Below are positions 33,952 through 42,587 of a DNA stretch of 64,000 nucleotides, in pieces. The notes under the pieces are model-generated. The model was not told where the DNA came from. It saw only the letters and a program-made list of their open reading frames with translations, and searched no databases. Source of the DNA: Chitinophagaceae bacterium 26-R-25 (GTDB lineage: Bacteria > Bacteroidota > Bacteroidia > Chitinophagales > Chitinophagaceae); assembly GCA_029906195.1 (NCBI GenBank), contig JARWSJ010000002.1, positions 992,001-1,056,000 on the forward strand. Reading direction: 5' to 3'. The position numbers and the translations under genes were made by a program. The first letter of the stretch is position 1, and every line of letters begins with the position of its first letter.

Positions 33952-34737
33952 ATGAATACATCACTCACAGGAAAAAACGCTGTTGTTTGCGGAAGCACTC
34001 AAGGCATCGGTTTGGCCATTGCGGAAGAGCTGGCGCTACTGGGCGCGACATGTATTTTGTTCGCAAGAAATGAACCCGCCTTAAAGGAAGCCGTTATAAG
34101 ATTGCATTCAGATGAACAGCAAAATCACAGTTATCATGTGGCAGATTTTTCGAAGCCGGAAGAAGTAAAAACGGCGATTGAAGAAGTTGTTGCCAAAACC
34201 AATGTGCATATTTTGATCAACAATTCCGGTGGCCCAAAAGCCGGTGCTATCATTGATGCACATGAAGAAGATTTTGTTAAAGGATTTAGCCAGCATATCG
34301 TTTGCAACCAGATATTGACGAAAGCAGTTGTTCCCGGAATGAAGAAAGAAGGCTATGGCAGAATCATCAATATCATTTCTACATCTGTAAAAATTCCGCT
34401 GAACAATTTGGGTGTTTCCAACACAATCCGGGCGGCTGTGGCTTCGTGGGCCAAAACGATGTCGAACGAGTTGGGACAATTCAATATAACAGTAAACAAT
34501 ATTTTGCCGGGCTACACTAAAACTGCCAGGCTTGACAGCATAATCGAGGGTGTTGTAAAAGCCAAAAATAGCGACGCAGAAACAGTTGTAAGGGAGATGG
34601 AAAAAGACATCCCCATGAAGCGTTTTGGCGAGGCATCAGAAATTGCTGCAGTGGCTGCTTTCCTGGCAACGCCTGCAGCCAGCTATGTAACAGGCACAAG
34701 CATTCGCGTGGATGGTGGCAGAACGGGTTCTATTTAA
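33952..34737 (+). CDS. SDR-fold oxidoreductase without the YxxxK motif
   Basis: The 261-residue protein has the Rossmann dinucleotide motif as GSTQGIG near 14-20, the structural NNSGG near 92-96 and the C-terminal SYVTGTSIRVDGG. After the expected catalytic Ser (IISTSVKIPL) the usual Y-x-x-x-K is replaced by GVSNTIRAAV, with no Tyr and Arg instead of Lys. A subgroup of SDRs annotated as ketoacyl reductases shares this L/VSN-x-x-R pattern, so activity may rest on other residues. The substrate is unknown. It lies 12 nt upstream of pyrF. Confidence 0.83.
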   Translation: MNTSLTGKNAVVCGSTQGIGLAIAEELALLGATCILFARNEPALKEAVIRLHSDEQQNHSYHVADFSKPEEVKTAIEEVVAKTNVHILINNSGGPKAGAIIDAHEEDFVKGFSQHIVCNQILTKAVVPGMKKEGYGRIINIISTSVKIPLNNLGVSNTIRAAVASWAKTMSNELGQFNITVNNILPGYTKTARLDSIIEGVVKAKNSDAETVVREMEKDIPMKRFGEASEIAAVAAFLATPAASYVTGTSIRVDGGRTGSI

Positions 34738-34745
34738 TATCTTCG
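34738..34745 (+). promoter_or_regulatory. Degenerate -7 box abutting pyrF
   Basis: TATCTTCG (one change from TAnnTTTG) lies 4 nt (CGGC) before the pyrF ATG and just after the SDR stop codon. Read-through from the SDR gene is equally plausible. Confidence 0.35.
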
Positions 34746-34749
34746 CGGC

Positions 34750-35565
34750 ATGACACGTCAGCAACTGGTTGAGCAAATCAAGAAAAAGAAATCGTATCTG
34801 TGTGTAGGTCTAGACACAGATATCTCCAAGATTCCTGCTCATTTACAATCGCATCCTGATGCTATTTTCGAGTTCAATAAAGCGATCATTGATGCAACAA
34901 AAGACCTTTGCGTAAGCTATAAGATCAACACCGCTTTCTACGAAGCGCACGGACTGAAAGGCTGGGAGGCTATGCAGAAAACAGTGGAATATATCCCCAA
35001 AGATATTTTTACAATTGCCGATGCAAAACGCGGCGACATAGGAAACACTTCTACACAATACGCCAAAGCTTTTTTTGAAGCACTTCCTTTCGACTCAATC
35101 ACGGTAGCTCCGTACATGGGTGAAGACAGTGTGGCGCCCTTTCTGGAATACAACGGCAAATGGGCCATCGTTCTTGGATTGACTTCCAACAAAGGCGCAT
35201 CCGATTTTGAGTTGCAAAAAACAGGTGACAGTTATTTGTATGAAAAAGTATTGAGCACCGTTTCAAAATGGGGAAGTCCGGAAAACCTAATGTTTGTAAT
35301 TGGCGCAACACAGGCAGACGAATTTACCAACATAAGAAAAATCACTCCTAATCATTTTTACCTTGTTCCCGGTGTAGGCGCACAAGGTGGTAGCTTAAAA
35401 GATATTTCCGAAAAAGCAATGAATAAAGATTGCGGACTGCTGGTAAATGCAAGCCGCGCAATCATCTACGCATCAGGAAAAGAAGACTTTGCTGAAGCAG
35501 CGAAAAAAGTAGCCCAGGAATATCAGCAGGAAATGGCGGGATATCTCGAGAGACTGAATAACTGA
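34750..35565 (+). CDS. pyrF: Orotidine 5'-phosphate decarboxylase (type 2)
   Basis: This enzyme converts OMP to UMP, the last step of pyrimidine synthesis. The 271 residues match the longer type 2 family: [14 protein letters not shown] near the start, [12 protein letters not shown], the catalytic [10 protein letters not shown] near 90-99, [13 protein letters not shown], and the phosphate-binding [10 protein letters not shown] near 205-214. [10 protein letters not shown] near the end is typical. No other pyr genes are nearby. The stop codon lies inside a class B hairpin arm. Confidence 0.95.
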   Translation: MTRQQLVEQIKKKKSYLCVGLDTDISKIPAHLQSHPDAIFEFNKAIIDATKDLCVSYKINTAFYEAHGLKGWEAMQKTVEYIPKDIFTIADAKRGDIGNTSTQYAKAFFEALPFDSITVAPYMGEDSVAPFLEYNGKWAIVLGLTSNKGASDFELQKTGDSYLYEKVLSTVSKWGSPENLMFVIGATQADEFTNIRKITPNHFYLVPGVGAQGGSLKDISEKAMNKDCGLLVNASRAIIYASGKEDFAEAAKKVAQEYQQEMAGYLERLNN

Positions 35566-35708
35566 GTAAATGAATAACTGAATTTGGCTTAACGCTAAAT
35601 GCCGAATGCTGAACGCAGGATCCCTATTTGGGCTTAGCGTTTTGCATTCGGCATTTTCAGTTATTCAGTTACTCAGTTATTCAGTTACTCAGTTATTCAG
35701 TTATTCGG
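35553..35708. repeat. Class B hairpin enclosing a class J hairpin
   Basis: The outer left arm 35553-35583 and the longer right arm 35658-35708 are strings of CAGTTATT/AATAACTG words; they contain the stop codons of pyrF and rluD. Nested inside is a class J stem (about 35598-35616 with 35634-35654, core AATGCCGAATGC). Confidence 0.85.
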
Positions 35709-36758
35709 CTCTTTCCTCACATACCTTCTCCACTTCTCAATCACTGCCTGCATATCATCTGCAAGGTCGCTGTTGAAGAAAACTTCTTCCTTTGAAGTTG
35801 GGTGTATGAAGCCAAGTGTCTTTGCATGTAGCGCATGTCGTGGGCAAAGCGCAAAACAGTTGTCAACAAACTGCTTGTACTTGGTGAAAACAGTTCCTTT
35901 CACAATGCGATCGCCACCGTAAGTATCATCGTTAAACAATGGATGTCCGATGTGTTGCATGTGCACGCGGATCTGGTGCGTACGGCCCGTTTCCAGGCTG
36001 CATTGTACCAACGTGACATAGCCAAAACGTTCAAGCACCTTAAAGTGTGTAATCGCATCTTTACCGTAGTCGCCTTCAGGATAAGCATCAAAAAGTTTGC
36101 GGAATCGTTGGTGACGGCCAACATGCGCAACGACCGTTCCTTCATCCTGCTCCACATCGCCCCAAACAAGCGCTATGTAGTGACGTTTTACCGTGTGATC
36201 AAAAAATTGTTTCGCCAAAGAACTTACTGCTATTTCAGTTTTTGCCAAAACCATTAGGCCACTTGTGTTTTTATCTATGCGGTGAACCAAACCAAATCGC
36301 GGCAAGGTTTCTTCGGTAATGTCTTTATTTTTTTGTTGCAAATAATACGCAACACCATTGATCAATGTTCCGTTATAGTTTCCCGAACCCGGATGCACCA
36401 CCAATCCTGCAGGCTTGTTGATGATCATAATATCATCGTCTTCATAAAAAATATTCAGCGGAATATTTTCCGGAACGATCTCTTCGCCCTGTACTTCCTT
36501 ATTGGAGTAGACAACAATTTCGTCTGTTGGCTTTATTTTATAATTGGAGCTGACTTGCTTGTTGTTAACCATTACCAATCCGGAGTCGATTGATTTTTGC
36601 ACTTTGTTGCGCGTCGCATTTTCTATGCGTGCCACCAAAAATTTATCGATGCGAAGCGGTTCCTGGCCCTTATCCACTTTTATGGTAAAACGCTCGTAAA
36701 GCTCGTCGCTGGTCTCTTCATTTGACAATAATTCATCCTGATCTTCAAATTCGGCCAT
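35697..36758 (-). CDS. rluD: Ribosomal large-subunit pseudouridine synthase, RluD family
   Basis: The enzyme isomerises uridines in helix 69 of 23S rRNA in the family's founding members. Of 353 residues, an acidic N-terminus is followed by an S4 RNA-binding domain (about 35-95, RIDKFLVARIENATRNKVQ) and the RluA-type catalytic domain with INKPAGLVVHPG and HRIDKNTSGLMV, where the Asp near 161 is the catalytic residue. GRTHQIRVHM and RHALHAKTLGF complete the signature. A TATTTTTG box lies 17 nt upstream. The last codons are repeat-encoded. Confidence 0.92.
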   Translation of the reverse strand: MAEFEDQDELLSNEETSDELYERFTIKVDKGQEPLRIDKFLVARIENATRNKVQKSIDSGLVMVNNKQVSSNYKIKPTDEIVVYSNKEVQGEEIVPENIPLNIFYEDDDIMIINKPAGLVVHPGSGNYNGTLINGVAYYLQQKNKDITEETLPRFGLVHRIDKNTSGLMVLAKTEIAVSSLAKQFFDHTVKRHYIALVWGDVEQDEGTVVAHVGRHQRFRKLFDAYPEGDYGKDAITHFKVLERFGYVTLVQCSLETGRTHQIRVHMQHIGHPLFNDDTYGGDRIVKGTVFTKYKQFVDNCFALCPRHALHAKTLGFIHPTSKEEVFFNSDLADDMQAVIEKWRRYVRKEPNN

Positions 36759-36774
36759 GTAGTTGAAATTTGTG

Positions 36775-36782
36775 CAAAAATA
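36775..36782 (-). promoter_or_regulatory. Candidate -7 box of rluD
   Basis: TATTTTTG on the minus strand, 16 nt before the ATG at 36758. Confidence 0.55.
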
Positions 36783-36822
36783 GGGAGGAGGGGCCCAAGT
36801 AACAAGAAGAGAAGCAATCTAT

Positions 36823-36905
36823 GCTTAATGCCAAATGCTTAACGCTGAACGCTCGTTGCTCTCAGCGCGTTATGCGTTAGGCCTTAAGCGTTTAGCGTTC
36901 AACGA
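36823..36905. repeat. Long intergenic hairpin, class J (AACGC words), divergent site
   Basis: Left arm about 36823-36852 (AATGCTTAACGCTGAACGC-like) and right arm about 36868-36905 (GCGTTATGCGTTAGG and following words). A lone class A-like stretch (36906-36937) separates it from the lipB promoter. Confidence 0.65.
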
Positions 36906-36938
36906 CTCTCAACTTTCAATTTTCAACTCTCAACTCCC

Positions 36939-36946
36939 TAACTTTG
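36939..36946 (+). promoter_or_regulatory. -7 box abutting lipB
   Basis: TAACTTTG is followed by CCCC and the lipB ATG, a 4-nt gap that predicts a leaderless mRNA. Confidence 0.65.
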
Positions 36947-36950
36947 CCCC

Positions 36951-37655
36951 ATGCAGGATGTAATTTTCAAGGATCTCGAAAACATGCCCTACCAGACTGC
37001 CTGGGATCTCCAGGAAGAAGTTTTACAGAAAAATGTGAAGCTTAAGCAGGAAGCCCACCAAGGCGGCGATGGCATTCCCAATACAGAACATCATTTATTT
37101 TTTGTGGAACATCCGCCCGTTTATACCCTGGGTAAGAGCGGACATATTGAAAATGTGCTGATTAGCGACGAGCAACGCGAGCAAAGGGGCATCGAATTCT
37201 TTAAAACAAACCGTGGCGGAGACATTACCTTTCATGGTCCCCAGCAAATAGTTGGGTACCCTATTCTCGATCTCGAAAAATTCACTACAGATATTGGTAA
37301 ATACCTGCGCAATCTTGAAGAAGTAATCATTCTTACACTTGCAGATTATGGATTGCACGGCGACCGTTCAGCGGGTGAAACAGGTGTTTGGCTCGACCCG
37401 GGTGTGAAGGGCAAAGAAAGAAAAATATGCGCAATGGGTGTCCGTTGCAGCCGATGGATCACCATGCATGGCTTTGCACTAAATGTAAATACAGATCTTT
37501 CCTACTTTGATTTCATTATTCCCTGCGGTATTCAAAACAAACAAGTTACATCTATCGCCAAAGAGCTTGGAAGAGAAGTGGATTTCGAAGAAGCGAAAGG
37601 TTTTGTGAAGAAAAATTTCGAGAAAGTATTTGGAGTGAAGTTGGTTGTTAGTTGA
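36951..37655 (+). CDS. lipB: Octanoyl-[acyl-carrier-protein]:protein octanoyltransferase
   Basis: The enzyme moves octanoate from ACP to lipoyl domains, the first step of lipoate synthesis. The 234 residues carry the LipB signature RGGDITFHGPQQIVGYPI near 85-102, the catalytic Lys in RKICAMGVRCSRW near 157 and the catalytic Cys in IPCGI near 193. HGFALNV is also conserved. There is an insert of about 20 residues near position 40 (QEAHQGGDGIPNTE), often seen in Bacteroidota LipB. lipA is not in the window. Confidence 0.93.
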   Translation: MQDVIFKDLENMPYQTAWDLQEEVLQKNVKLKQEAHQGGDGIPNTEHHLFFVEHPPVYTLGKSGHIENVLISDEQREQRGIEFFKTNRGGDITFHGPQQIVGYPILDLEKFTTDIGKYLRNLEEVIILTLADYGLHGDRSAGETGVWLDPGVKGKERKICAMGVRCSRWITMHGFALNVNTDLSYFDFIIPCGIQNKQVTSIAKELGREVDFEEAKGFVKKNFEKVFGVKLVVS

Positions 37656-37672
37656 CAGTTGTGGCCGGGCCA

Positions 37673-37786
37673 GTTACCTGTAGCCGGTATTTCTGTGTAG
37701 CCGGCCTTTGAATATTTTTATTTCCCCAATTGTTAAAAAATGTTGCGCATAAAATACTCGCATCCGGTCACCGGCTACCGGCAACT
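37673..37786. repeat. Long intergenic hairpin, class L (GTAGCCGGTA words)
   Basis: The left part (37673-37706) has two GTAGCCGG words. The right part (37765-37786) has CCGGTCACCGGCTACCGG. Pairing is partial. The flanking genes are convergent. Confidence 0.6.
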
Positions 37787-37789
37787 TTC

Positions 37790-38665
37790 CTAAAAATCCT
37801 TCGGTATATACAATTTCTGCTTTTCCTTCAGGTGCCCGTCTTCATACAGTTCAAAACGGAACCAGCCTGCATGAATGAAGTTGGATTTATCGAGCATCAG
37901 TACGGGTTCAGCAACCTTTTTAATTTCAAACAGGAAAGTGCTGTCTTCTTCGTAAAATTTAACGCTGTACTTTTTATCCGTTGCGTCCGGCAATGAGATT
38001 TTTACACGCCCCTCTTTCTCTGTGAACACATATTTTGACACACGGAAAACTTCCTTCGGTACAAAGGGCCTGATCATTAAAGTGTCGTTCGTTTCAAGAT
38101 AAATAGTGTCTCTCGTTTTGTAATTGAGGGAATCTTTGTAGCGTTTAAATTGGCGCTCAGGCACGAATGCCACCACGCTATCAGCTTTTTTAATAACTAT
38201 AATTCTTTCCGGAGGAGCAGGCTGGATTATTCTTGCATTGGGCGTTTCTCGCGTCGGCCGGGTCGTCGTTACAGCTGGTTCATATTTTTTGTCATCAACA
38301 TTAGCCACGGCTTTAGTCGTATCGGGCACTGGCCTTTTTGCCTTGCTGAATTCATATTTGCCACTATCCATTTGCACGTACATTCTGTAGTACATGCTGT
38401 CATTTGGAGCCTGTGTATCCATGAAGCCGTTTTGTGGCGTACTTGGGTCAGGCATGGTGATAATTGTCTTGAATAGCTTTTTGCTATCGTAGGAACGCTG
38501 GATGCTCAATTGCTTCACCGCGTCTTTCTTGTAAGGGTTGATCCAGCTTATTAAAATTTTACTCTTGGATTTTTTAACCACGGAAATAGAAGGCAAAGTG
38601 TCTTGCCCATAAATGAGAATAGAAGAAAAAAGAATAAAAAAGGTAAAAAGTACGGCCCTCAGCAT
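37790..38665 (-). CDS. Uncharacterised exported protein
   Basis: From the ATG at 38665 the product is 291 residues with a signal peptide (MLRAVLFTFFILFSSILIYG, then QDTLP). An Ig/fibronectin-like segment follows (ILISWINPYKKDAVKQLSIQ and YYRMYVQMDSGKYEFS), then a Pro/Thr-rich linker (about 115-160). The C-terminal beta-rich part includes YVFTEKEGRVKISLP and WFRFELYEDGHLKEKQKLYIP. No enzyme motif is visible. It is probably a periplasmic or surface protein. The upstream TTG frame to 38692 is rejected in favour of the signal peptide start. Confidence 0.78.
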   Translation of the reverse strand: MLRAVLFTFFILFSSILIYGQDTLPSISVVKKSKSKILISWINPYKKDAVKQLSIQRSYDSKKLFKTIITMPDPSTPQNGFMDTQAPNDSMYYRMYVQMDSGKYEFSKAKRPVPDTTKAVANVDDKKYEPAVTTTRPTRETPNARIIQPAPPERIIVIKKADSVVAFVPERQFKRYKDSLNYKTRDTIYLETNDTLMIRPFVPKEVFRVSKYVFTEKEGRVKISLPDATDKKYSVKFYEEDSTFLFEIKKVAEPVLMLDKSNFIHAGWFRFELYEDGHLKEKQKLYIPKDF

Positions 38666-38696
38666 GTAAATCAACTGTAATTTTTGAAACAATACG

Positions 38697-38704
38697 CAAA
38701 TATA
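38697..38704 (-). promoter_or_regulatory. Candidate -7 box of the 38-kb exported protein
   Basis: TATATTTG on the minus strand, 31 nt before the ATG at 38665. Confidence 0.6.
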
Positions 38705-38749
38705 ATGGACATGGTTGTAGCAGCCGGTTAAAAAATGGATTTGATCAGA

Positions 38750-39673
38750 TTAAAATCTCAACATTCCCACCGGCAATGATCTGTTTCCTTGAATTCCCCC
38801 ACAGTGAATGACAACCAACGAGCTGTTTTGTGGAAAATAATTCTCTTTAATCAATTCATTTACAGCAAACAGAAGCTTGCCGGAGTAAACGAAGTCTGTT
38901 GGAATGCCGGTTTTTTGATGAAATTTATTCATGAAATCAATCAGCGCCGGTGATTTTTTCGCGTAGCCCCCATGATGATAGTTGAAGTTTATTTCAAAAG
39001 AAGCGTGTGGCAACTGCTGAAATGAAGCAACTACAGGAGTTAGTTCATCGGCTCCCTTGAGTGCACTAATGCCAATTACCTGCTGTTGCGGTAAGGCTGA
39101 ACGCACAATGCCCGCCATCATTGTACCCGTGCCCACTGCACATAAAATATGGGTGTATCCGGCAAGATCAGGCACATGTTGTAAAATATCTGCAGCGCCT
39201 TTTACACCAGTTTCACCAAAACCACCTTCCTCTATTACAATGCTCGCGTTTCTGTCAACATTAAGTTTATTTAAAATATCGTCTCGGTTTTTATAGTTTT
39301 CACGAGACACAAAGACCAGGCGCATGCCATAGTCGGCCGCGTCTTGCAAAGTAGGAGAGTATGTTGCAGGTTCTTCGCCGCGTACAATACCAATACTTTC
39401 AATGTTCATCATTTTAGCCGCAAAAGCAGCGGCTACAAGATGGTTGGAAAAGGCTCCGCCAAAGGTTATTATACGCTGCTTGCCCTTTGCGTTTTCCAGG
39501 TAGTATTTTAATTTATACCATTTGTTGCCCGAGATAACGTTGTGTATTTTGTCTAATCGTAATATGTCTATGCTGGCCACATTTTTGCTATCAAATGCGT
39601 TTGAAATATTTTCAATAGCCGCGCTTTCGTAATTGATTAAATTGTTTACGCTCACGTTCGGGTGTATTTTCAT
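38750..39673 (-). CDS. PLP-dependent ACC deaminase / D-cysteine desulfhydrase family protein
   Basis: The 307-residue protein belongs to the tryptophan-synthase-beta fold type II PLP enzymes. The cofactor lysine is Lys51 in SGNKWYKLKY. The substrate-binding loop is GGAFSNHLVAAA (72-83), and the phosphate-binding glycine stretch is AVGTGTMMAG. The substrate may be D-cysteine, another D-amino acid or aminocyclopropane carboxylate. The family is often mis-assigned, so I do not choose. It is divergent from the nucleotidyltransferase with a 44-nt gap. Confidence 0.83.
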   Translation of the reverse strand: MKIHPNVSVNNLINYESAAIENISNAFDSKNVASIDILRLDKIHNVISGNKWYKLKYYLENAKGKQRIITFGGAFSNHLVAAAFAAKMMNIESIGIVRGEEPATYSPTLQDAADYGMRLVFVSRENYKNRDDILNKLNVDRNASIVIEEGGFGETGVKGAADILQHVPDLAGYTHILCAVGTGTMMAGIVRSALPQQQVIGISALKGADELTPVVASFQQLPHASFEINFNYHHGGYAKKSPALIDFMNKFHQKTGIPTDFVYSGKLLFAVNELIKENYFPQNSSLVVIHCGGIQGNRSLPVGMLRF

Positions 39674-39717
39674 TTAAAACTAATATTATCTTAGCGGCCG
39701 AAACAAAAACAACAGTA

Positions 39718-40623
39718 ATGCAGCAACCAACCTTATTGATCCTGGCAGCCGGTATGGCCTCTAGATATGGAAGTATGAAGCAAATCCAGCCGTTTGGCCC
39801 CAGCGGCGAAACTATAATGGATTATTCAATTTACGATGCAATCCGTGCCGGTTTTAAAAAAGTTGTATTCATCATAAGGAAAGATTTTGCAGAAGATTTC
39901 AAAGCAATATTTGAACCTAAACTGAAAGGTAAAATAGAAACGGATTACGTGTACCAGGAATTGAACACAGGCACCGAAGGTTACAATATTCCTGAGGACA
40001 GGAAAAAACCATGGGGAACAGCACATGCCATTCTTTGTGCATTTGATAAAGTGAAAGAGCCATTTGCAGTGATCAATGCAGATGATTTTTATGGACAGGA
40101 CGCATACCAGAAAGCGTATAAATTTTTGACCACAGATGTTTCCGATAACAAGTACGCAGTGATCGCATACGAATTGGCAAACACATTGAGTGAAAATGGG
40201 AGTGTGAGCAGAGGTGTTATCGCTACGAACGAAAAGAAAGAAATGGTGGGTATCACGGAAAGAACAAAGATCTACAGAGACAACGGCCAGATTGTATTTG
40301 AAGAAGAAACAGGAAAAGAAGAATTGGCAGAAAACACCATTGTGGGAATGAATTTCTTTTGCTTCGCGCCTAATTTCATTGAGCTTTGTAAAAACAAATT
40401 TGGACAATTCCTCGATCACAATATTTCCAATCCAAAATCAGAATATTTGATGCCGGCGATGGCCGATAAATTCATTACGGATGGCTACGGCGTTATCGAT
40501 GTAATCACTACTTCTTCAAAATGGTTTGGTGTAACTTATAAAGAAGATGCTCCCGGCGTTCAATCAAGCATTGACAAACTGGTGAAAGCGGGCGAGTATC
40601 CGACAAGCCTTTGGAATAGCTAA
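39718..40623 (+). CDS. Sugar-phosphate nucleotidyltransferase
   Basis: The 301-residue protein has the nucleotidyltransferase loop LAAGMASRYGSMKQIQPFGP near 9-28, in which the G-x-x-x-R and the Lys bind the NTP. The metal-binding INADDFYG is near 119-126. The middle and C-terminus (GMNFFCFAPNFIELC, SEYLMPAMADKFI, WFGVTYKEDAPGV) resemble Bacteroidota proteins annotated only as NTP transferases. The sugar is unknown. No left-handed helix domain is present. A class M hairpin and a terminator follow. Confidence 0.85.
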   Translation: MQQPTLLILAAGMASRYGSMKQIQPFGPSGETIMDYSIYDAIRAGFKKVVFIIRKDFAEDFKAIFEPKLKGKIETDYVYQELNTGTEGYNIPEDRKKPWGTAHAILCAFDKVKEPFAVINADDFYGQDAYQKAYKFLTTDVSDNKYAVIAYELANTLSENGSVSRGVIATNEKKEMVGITERTKIYRDNGQIVFEEETGKEELAENTIVGMNFFCFAPNFIELCKNKFGQFLDHNISNPKSEYLMPAMADKFITDGYGVIDVITTSSKWFGVTYKEDAPGVQSSIDKLVKAGEYPTSLWNS

Positions 40624-40656
40624 TCTAATAATCGGACGGCACATTTGTGCAACAAG

Positions 40657-40712
40657 CTTCGACAAGCTCAGCTTGACAGTGTGAGCGGAGTGTCAGGCTG
40701 AGCCTGTCGAAG
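40657..40712. repeat. Class M hairpin, second copy
   Basis: Arms 40657-40678 and 40691-40712 pair over 22 bp with two mismatches around a 12-nt loop. It is the same family as 29073-29128, and both loops end in GAGCGGAG or GCGGAG. Confidence 0.8.
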
Positions 40713-40720
40713 CCAAATGA

Positions 40721-40746
40721 AAAAGCTCTCAGTTACGAGAGCTTTT
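40721..40746. terminator. Bidirectional intrinsic terminator
   Basis: AAAAGCTCTC (40721-40730) pairs with GAGAGCTTTT (40737-40746), between convergent genes. Confidence 0.75.
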
Positions 40747-40786
40747 CTTATATACCTTAGGGATTAAAGAGACTTGCTAAAAAAAA

Positions 40787-41875
40787 TTAGTAGCTCAACA
40801 CATTAAAAATGCAATCCTCAATTTTCTTAATCTGCTGTTTACGATCCATATTTTTTATACTGGAAGCGTAATTCAATTTGATATTATTCGTGCTGTCAGC
40901 CTTTTTAGCTTCTTCCAATATCTTGATAATATTTTTTGCTTTACTGCTAAATACAACGCCTTCTGCAGTTGTTTGCTTGCCACTCAAAACACCTATTACT
41001 TCGCCGGATTCGTTGAAAATTGGTCCGCCGGAGTTACCTGGGTTCACGGAAATAGTAATCTGGTAAGCAGATGAATCTCCTTTGTAGCCCGTCTTTGCAC
41101 TCAAATAACCCTGGTTATACACCATGTCAGTTCTTGGGAAGCCCAGTGTGAAAATAGATTCGCCCAGATCAGAACTTCCTTTGTGGATGGAGTAAGGCAG
41201 GTTTTTATAAGGCTGGAAACGTCCGTCGATGATCTTTAAGATCGCGATATCGGTGTTTTCGTCAGCTATTACAATCGCTGCTTTGTAGTAATTGTCTTTG
41301 CTTAGAACATAAACAGAGTCGGATTTTGCCACGACGTGCGCACTGGTTACAAGGTAACCCTTACCATCGATAAGAAATCCGGTACCTCCAAACCCGCTTG
41401 CCGGCGGTCTGAAAGATCCATTCTTAAAGCTGTTGATCTCGTTCTGGGTTTGTTTTTGAGAAACTTTTACAGAGTATAATTCCCTTTTCAGTTGCTCAAT
41501 TTCGTTGACTGTTCTTTTTGGTGTTAAGTAAGCTACCAGGCCACTGATTGATAAAGCTATGATACCTGCAATAGAAGCGGCGGCTGCCAATACCTTGCGG
41601 TATTTTTTCAAGAAGCTAACCACTTTTGCTTTTGGTTGTATTTCTTGAATGTCACCGTCCTGCAACAGTTGCTGGTGAATATTTTGAAGATTGTGTTTCA
41701 GTGATTTGTTTTCACCAAAACCAGAAAGCTGATGCAGGAACATTGTGTGCTGCACCACCATTTGATCTACGCTTGGGTCATTTTTACGGAGTTGCTCAAA
41801 GTTTGTCACTTCATCCGGGGTCATTTCTCCGGAGAGATACCTTTCAACAGCTTCCAATAATTGGAGTTCTTCCAT
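40787..41875 (-). CDS. Anti-sigma-like membrane protein fused to a trypsin-like serine protease
   Basis: The 362 residues combine three parts. Residues 1-85 resemble Bacteroidota anti-sigma N-termini (LLEAVERYLSGEMTPDEVTNFEQLRK). One membrane segment lies near 94-116 (VLAAAASIAGIIALSISGLV), followed by a short coiled coil. From about 160 a trypsin-like protease domain of the DegP type carries the triad His (TSAHVV, near 178), Asp (NTDIAIL, near 208) and Ser (NPGNSGGPI, near 282). There is no PDZ domain. It begins 2 nt after the ECF sigma stop codon. I infer a sigma regulator whose periplasmic half is itself a protease; the substrate could be itself or an envelope protein. Confidence 0.83.
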   Translation of the reverse strand: MEELQLLEAVERYLSGEMTPDEVTNFEQLRKNDPSVDQMVVQHTMFLHQLSGFGENKSLKHNLQNIHQQLLQDGDIQEIQPKAKVVSFLKKYRKVLAAAASIAGIIALSISGLVAYLTPKRTVNEIEQLKRELYSVKVSQKQTQNEINSFKNGSFRPPASGFGGTGFLIDGKGYLVTSAHVVAKSDSVYVLSKDNYYKAAIVIADENTDIAILKIIDGRFQPYKNLPYSIHKGSSDLGESIFTLGFPRTDMVYNQGYLSAKTGYKGDSSAYQITISVNPGNSGGPIFNESGEVIGVLSGKQTTAEGVVFSSKAKNIIKILEEAKKADSTNNIKLNYASSIKNMDRKQQIKKIEDCIFNVLSY

Positions 41876-41877
41876 TA

Positions 41878-42444
41878 TTAGTCCTCGTTTTTATATTGTG
41901 CAAAAAATATCTTTTTCAAACGCATCAGGCATTTATACTTCTGATTTTTTGCATTGTTTGCATTTGTGTATCCAAAGTTTCCTGCTATTTCCTCCATATT
42001 TCTCTTTTGCAGATAATATGCTTCGAGTAAACTTTTGCAGGGTTCGCCAAGGCTGCTCAGCGCCTTTTCCATCATTTCAAATTCCTGTGCCTTCTGATTG
42101 TGTCTATCCAGTTCATCTTCCACAGGAACCACTTCTGCCAGGTGGTTGATCTCACCGCTGAATCTTTGTTGTGACTGCAGTCTTTTTAGCCAGAGACGCC
42201 TTGTAACAGAATATAAATAGGTCTTTATCTGGCAACTAAGTTCAAAATCGCCCCTTTTTGCCTTTTCATACAATACTATAATGGCTTCCTGAAAAAGGTC
42301 CCTTGCGTCATCCACGGAACCGTTATTGTTCAGTATAAAAGACTGAATAGTATTATAGTTCTGTTTATAAATCGTTTCAATGGCCGTTTTGTCGTCTTTC
42401 GCCAGTCCTTCAAGCAATAATTTTTCGTTGGAATCTGTAATCAC
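41878..42444 (-). CDS. ECF-type RNA polymerase sigma factor
   Basis: The 188-residue protein starts at GTG (MITDSNEKLL). Region 2 includes IYKQNYNTIQSFIL and VDDARDLFQEAIIVLYEKA, which bind the -10 element and core polymerase. Region 4 includes LGEPCKSLLEAYYLQKRNMEEIAGNFGYTNANNAKNQKYKCLMRL, the -35 recognition helix-turn-helix. It forms a two-gene operon with the anti-sigma/protease fusion, 2 nt apart. No primary-type -7 box is visible upstream. A candidate ECF promoter faces the other way in the shared intergenic region. Confidence 0.9.
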   Translation of the reverse strand: MITDSNEKLLLEGLAKDDKTAIETIYKQNYNTIQSFILNNNGSVDDARDLFQEAIIVLYEKAKRGDFELSCQIKTYLYSVTRRLWLKRLQSQQRFSGEINHLAEVVPVEDELDRHNQKAQEFEMMEKALSSLGEPCKSLLEAYYLQKRNMEEIAGNFGYTNANNAKNQKYKCLMRLKKIFFAQYKNED

Positions 42445-42522
42445 ACGCTTAACTCAATTTTAATACTCAAAATAACAAATAGTCACCCACAAAAAATTAT
42501 AAAAAAATATTTTTCGGCTTGG

Positions 42523-42550
42523 GGTTACCTTTTTCAAATCTGCGTATAAA
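42523..42550 (+). promoter_or_regulatory. Candidate ECF-type promoter of the small lipoprotein
   Basis: GGTTACCTTTTT (42523-42534) and GCGTATAAA (42542-42550) have the spacing of an ECF -35/-10 pair, and there is no TAnnTTTG box. Control by the adjacent sigma factor is inferred from position only. Confidence 0.35.
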
Positions 42551-42587
42551 TATGAAATCATTCATTAAACAAAACAAAGAAACTCAC

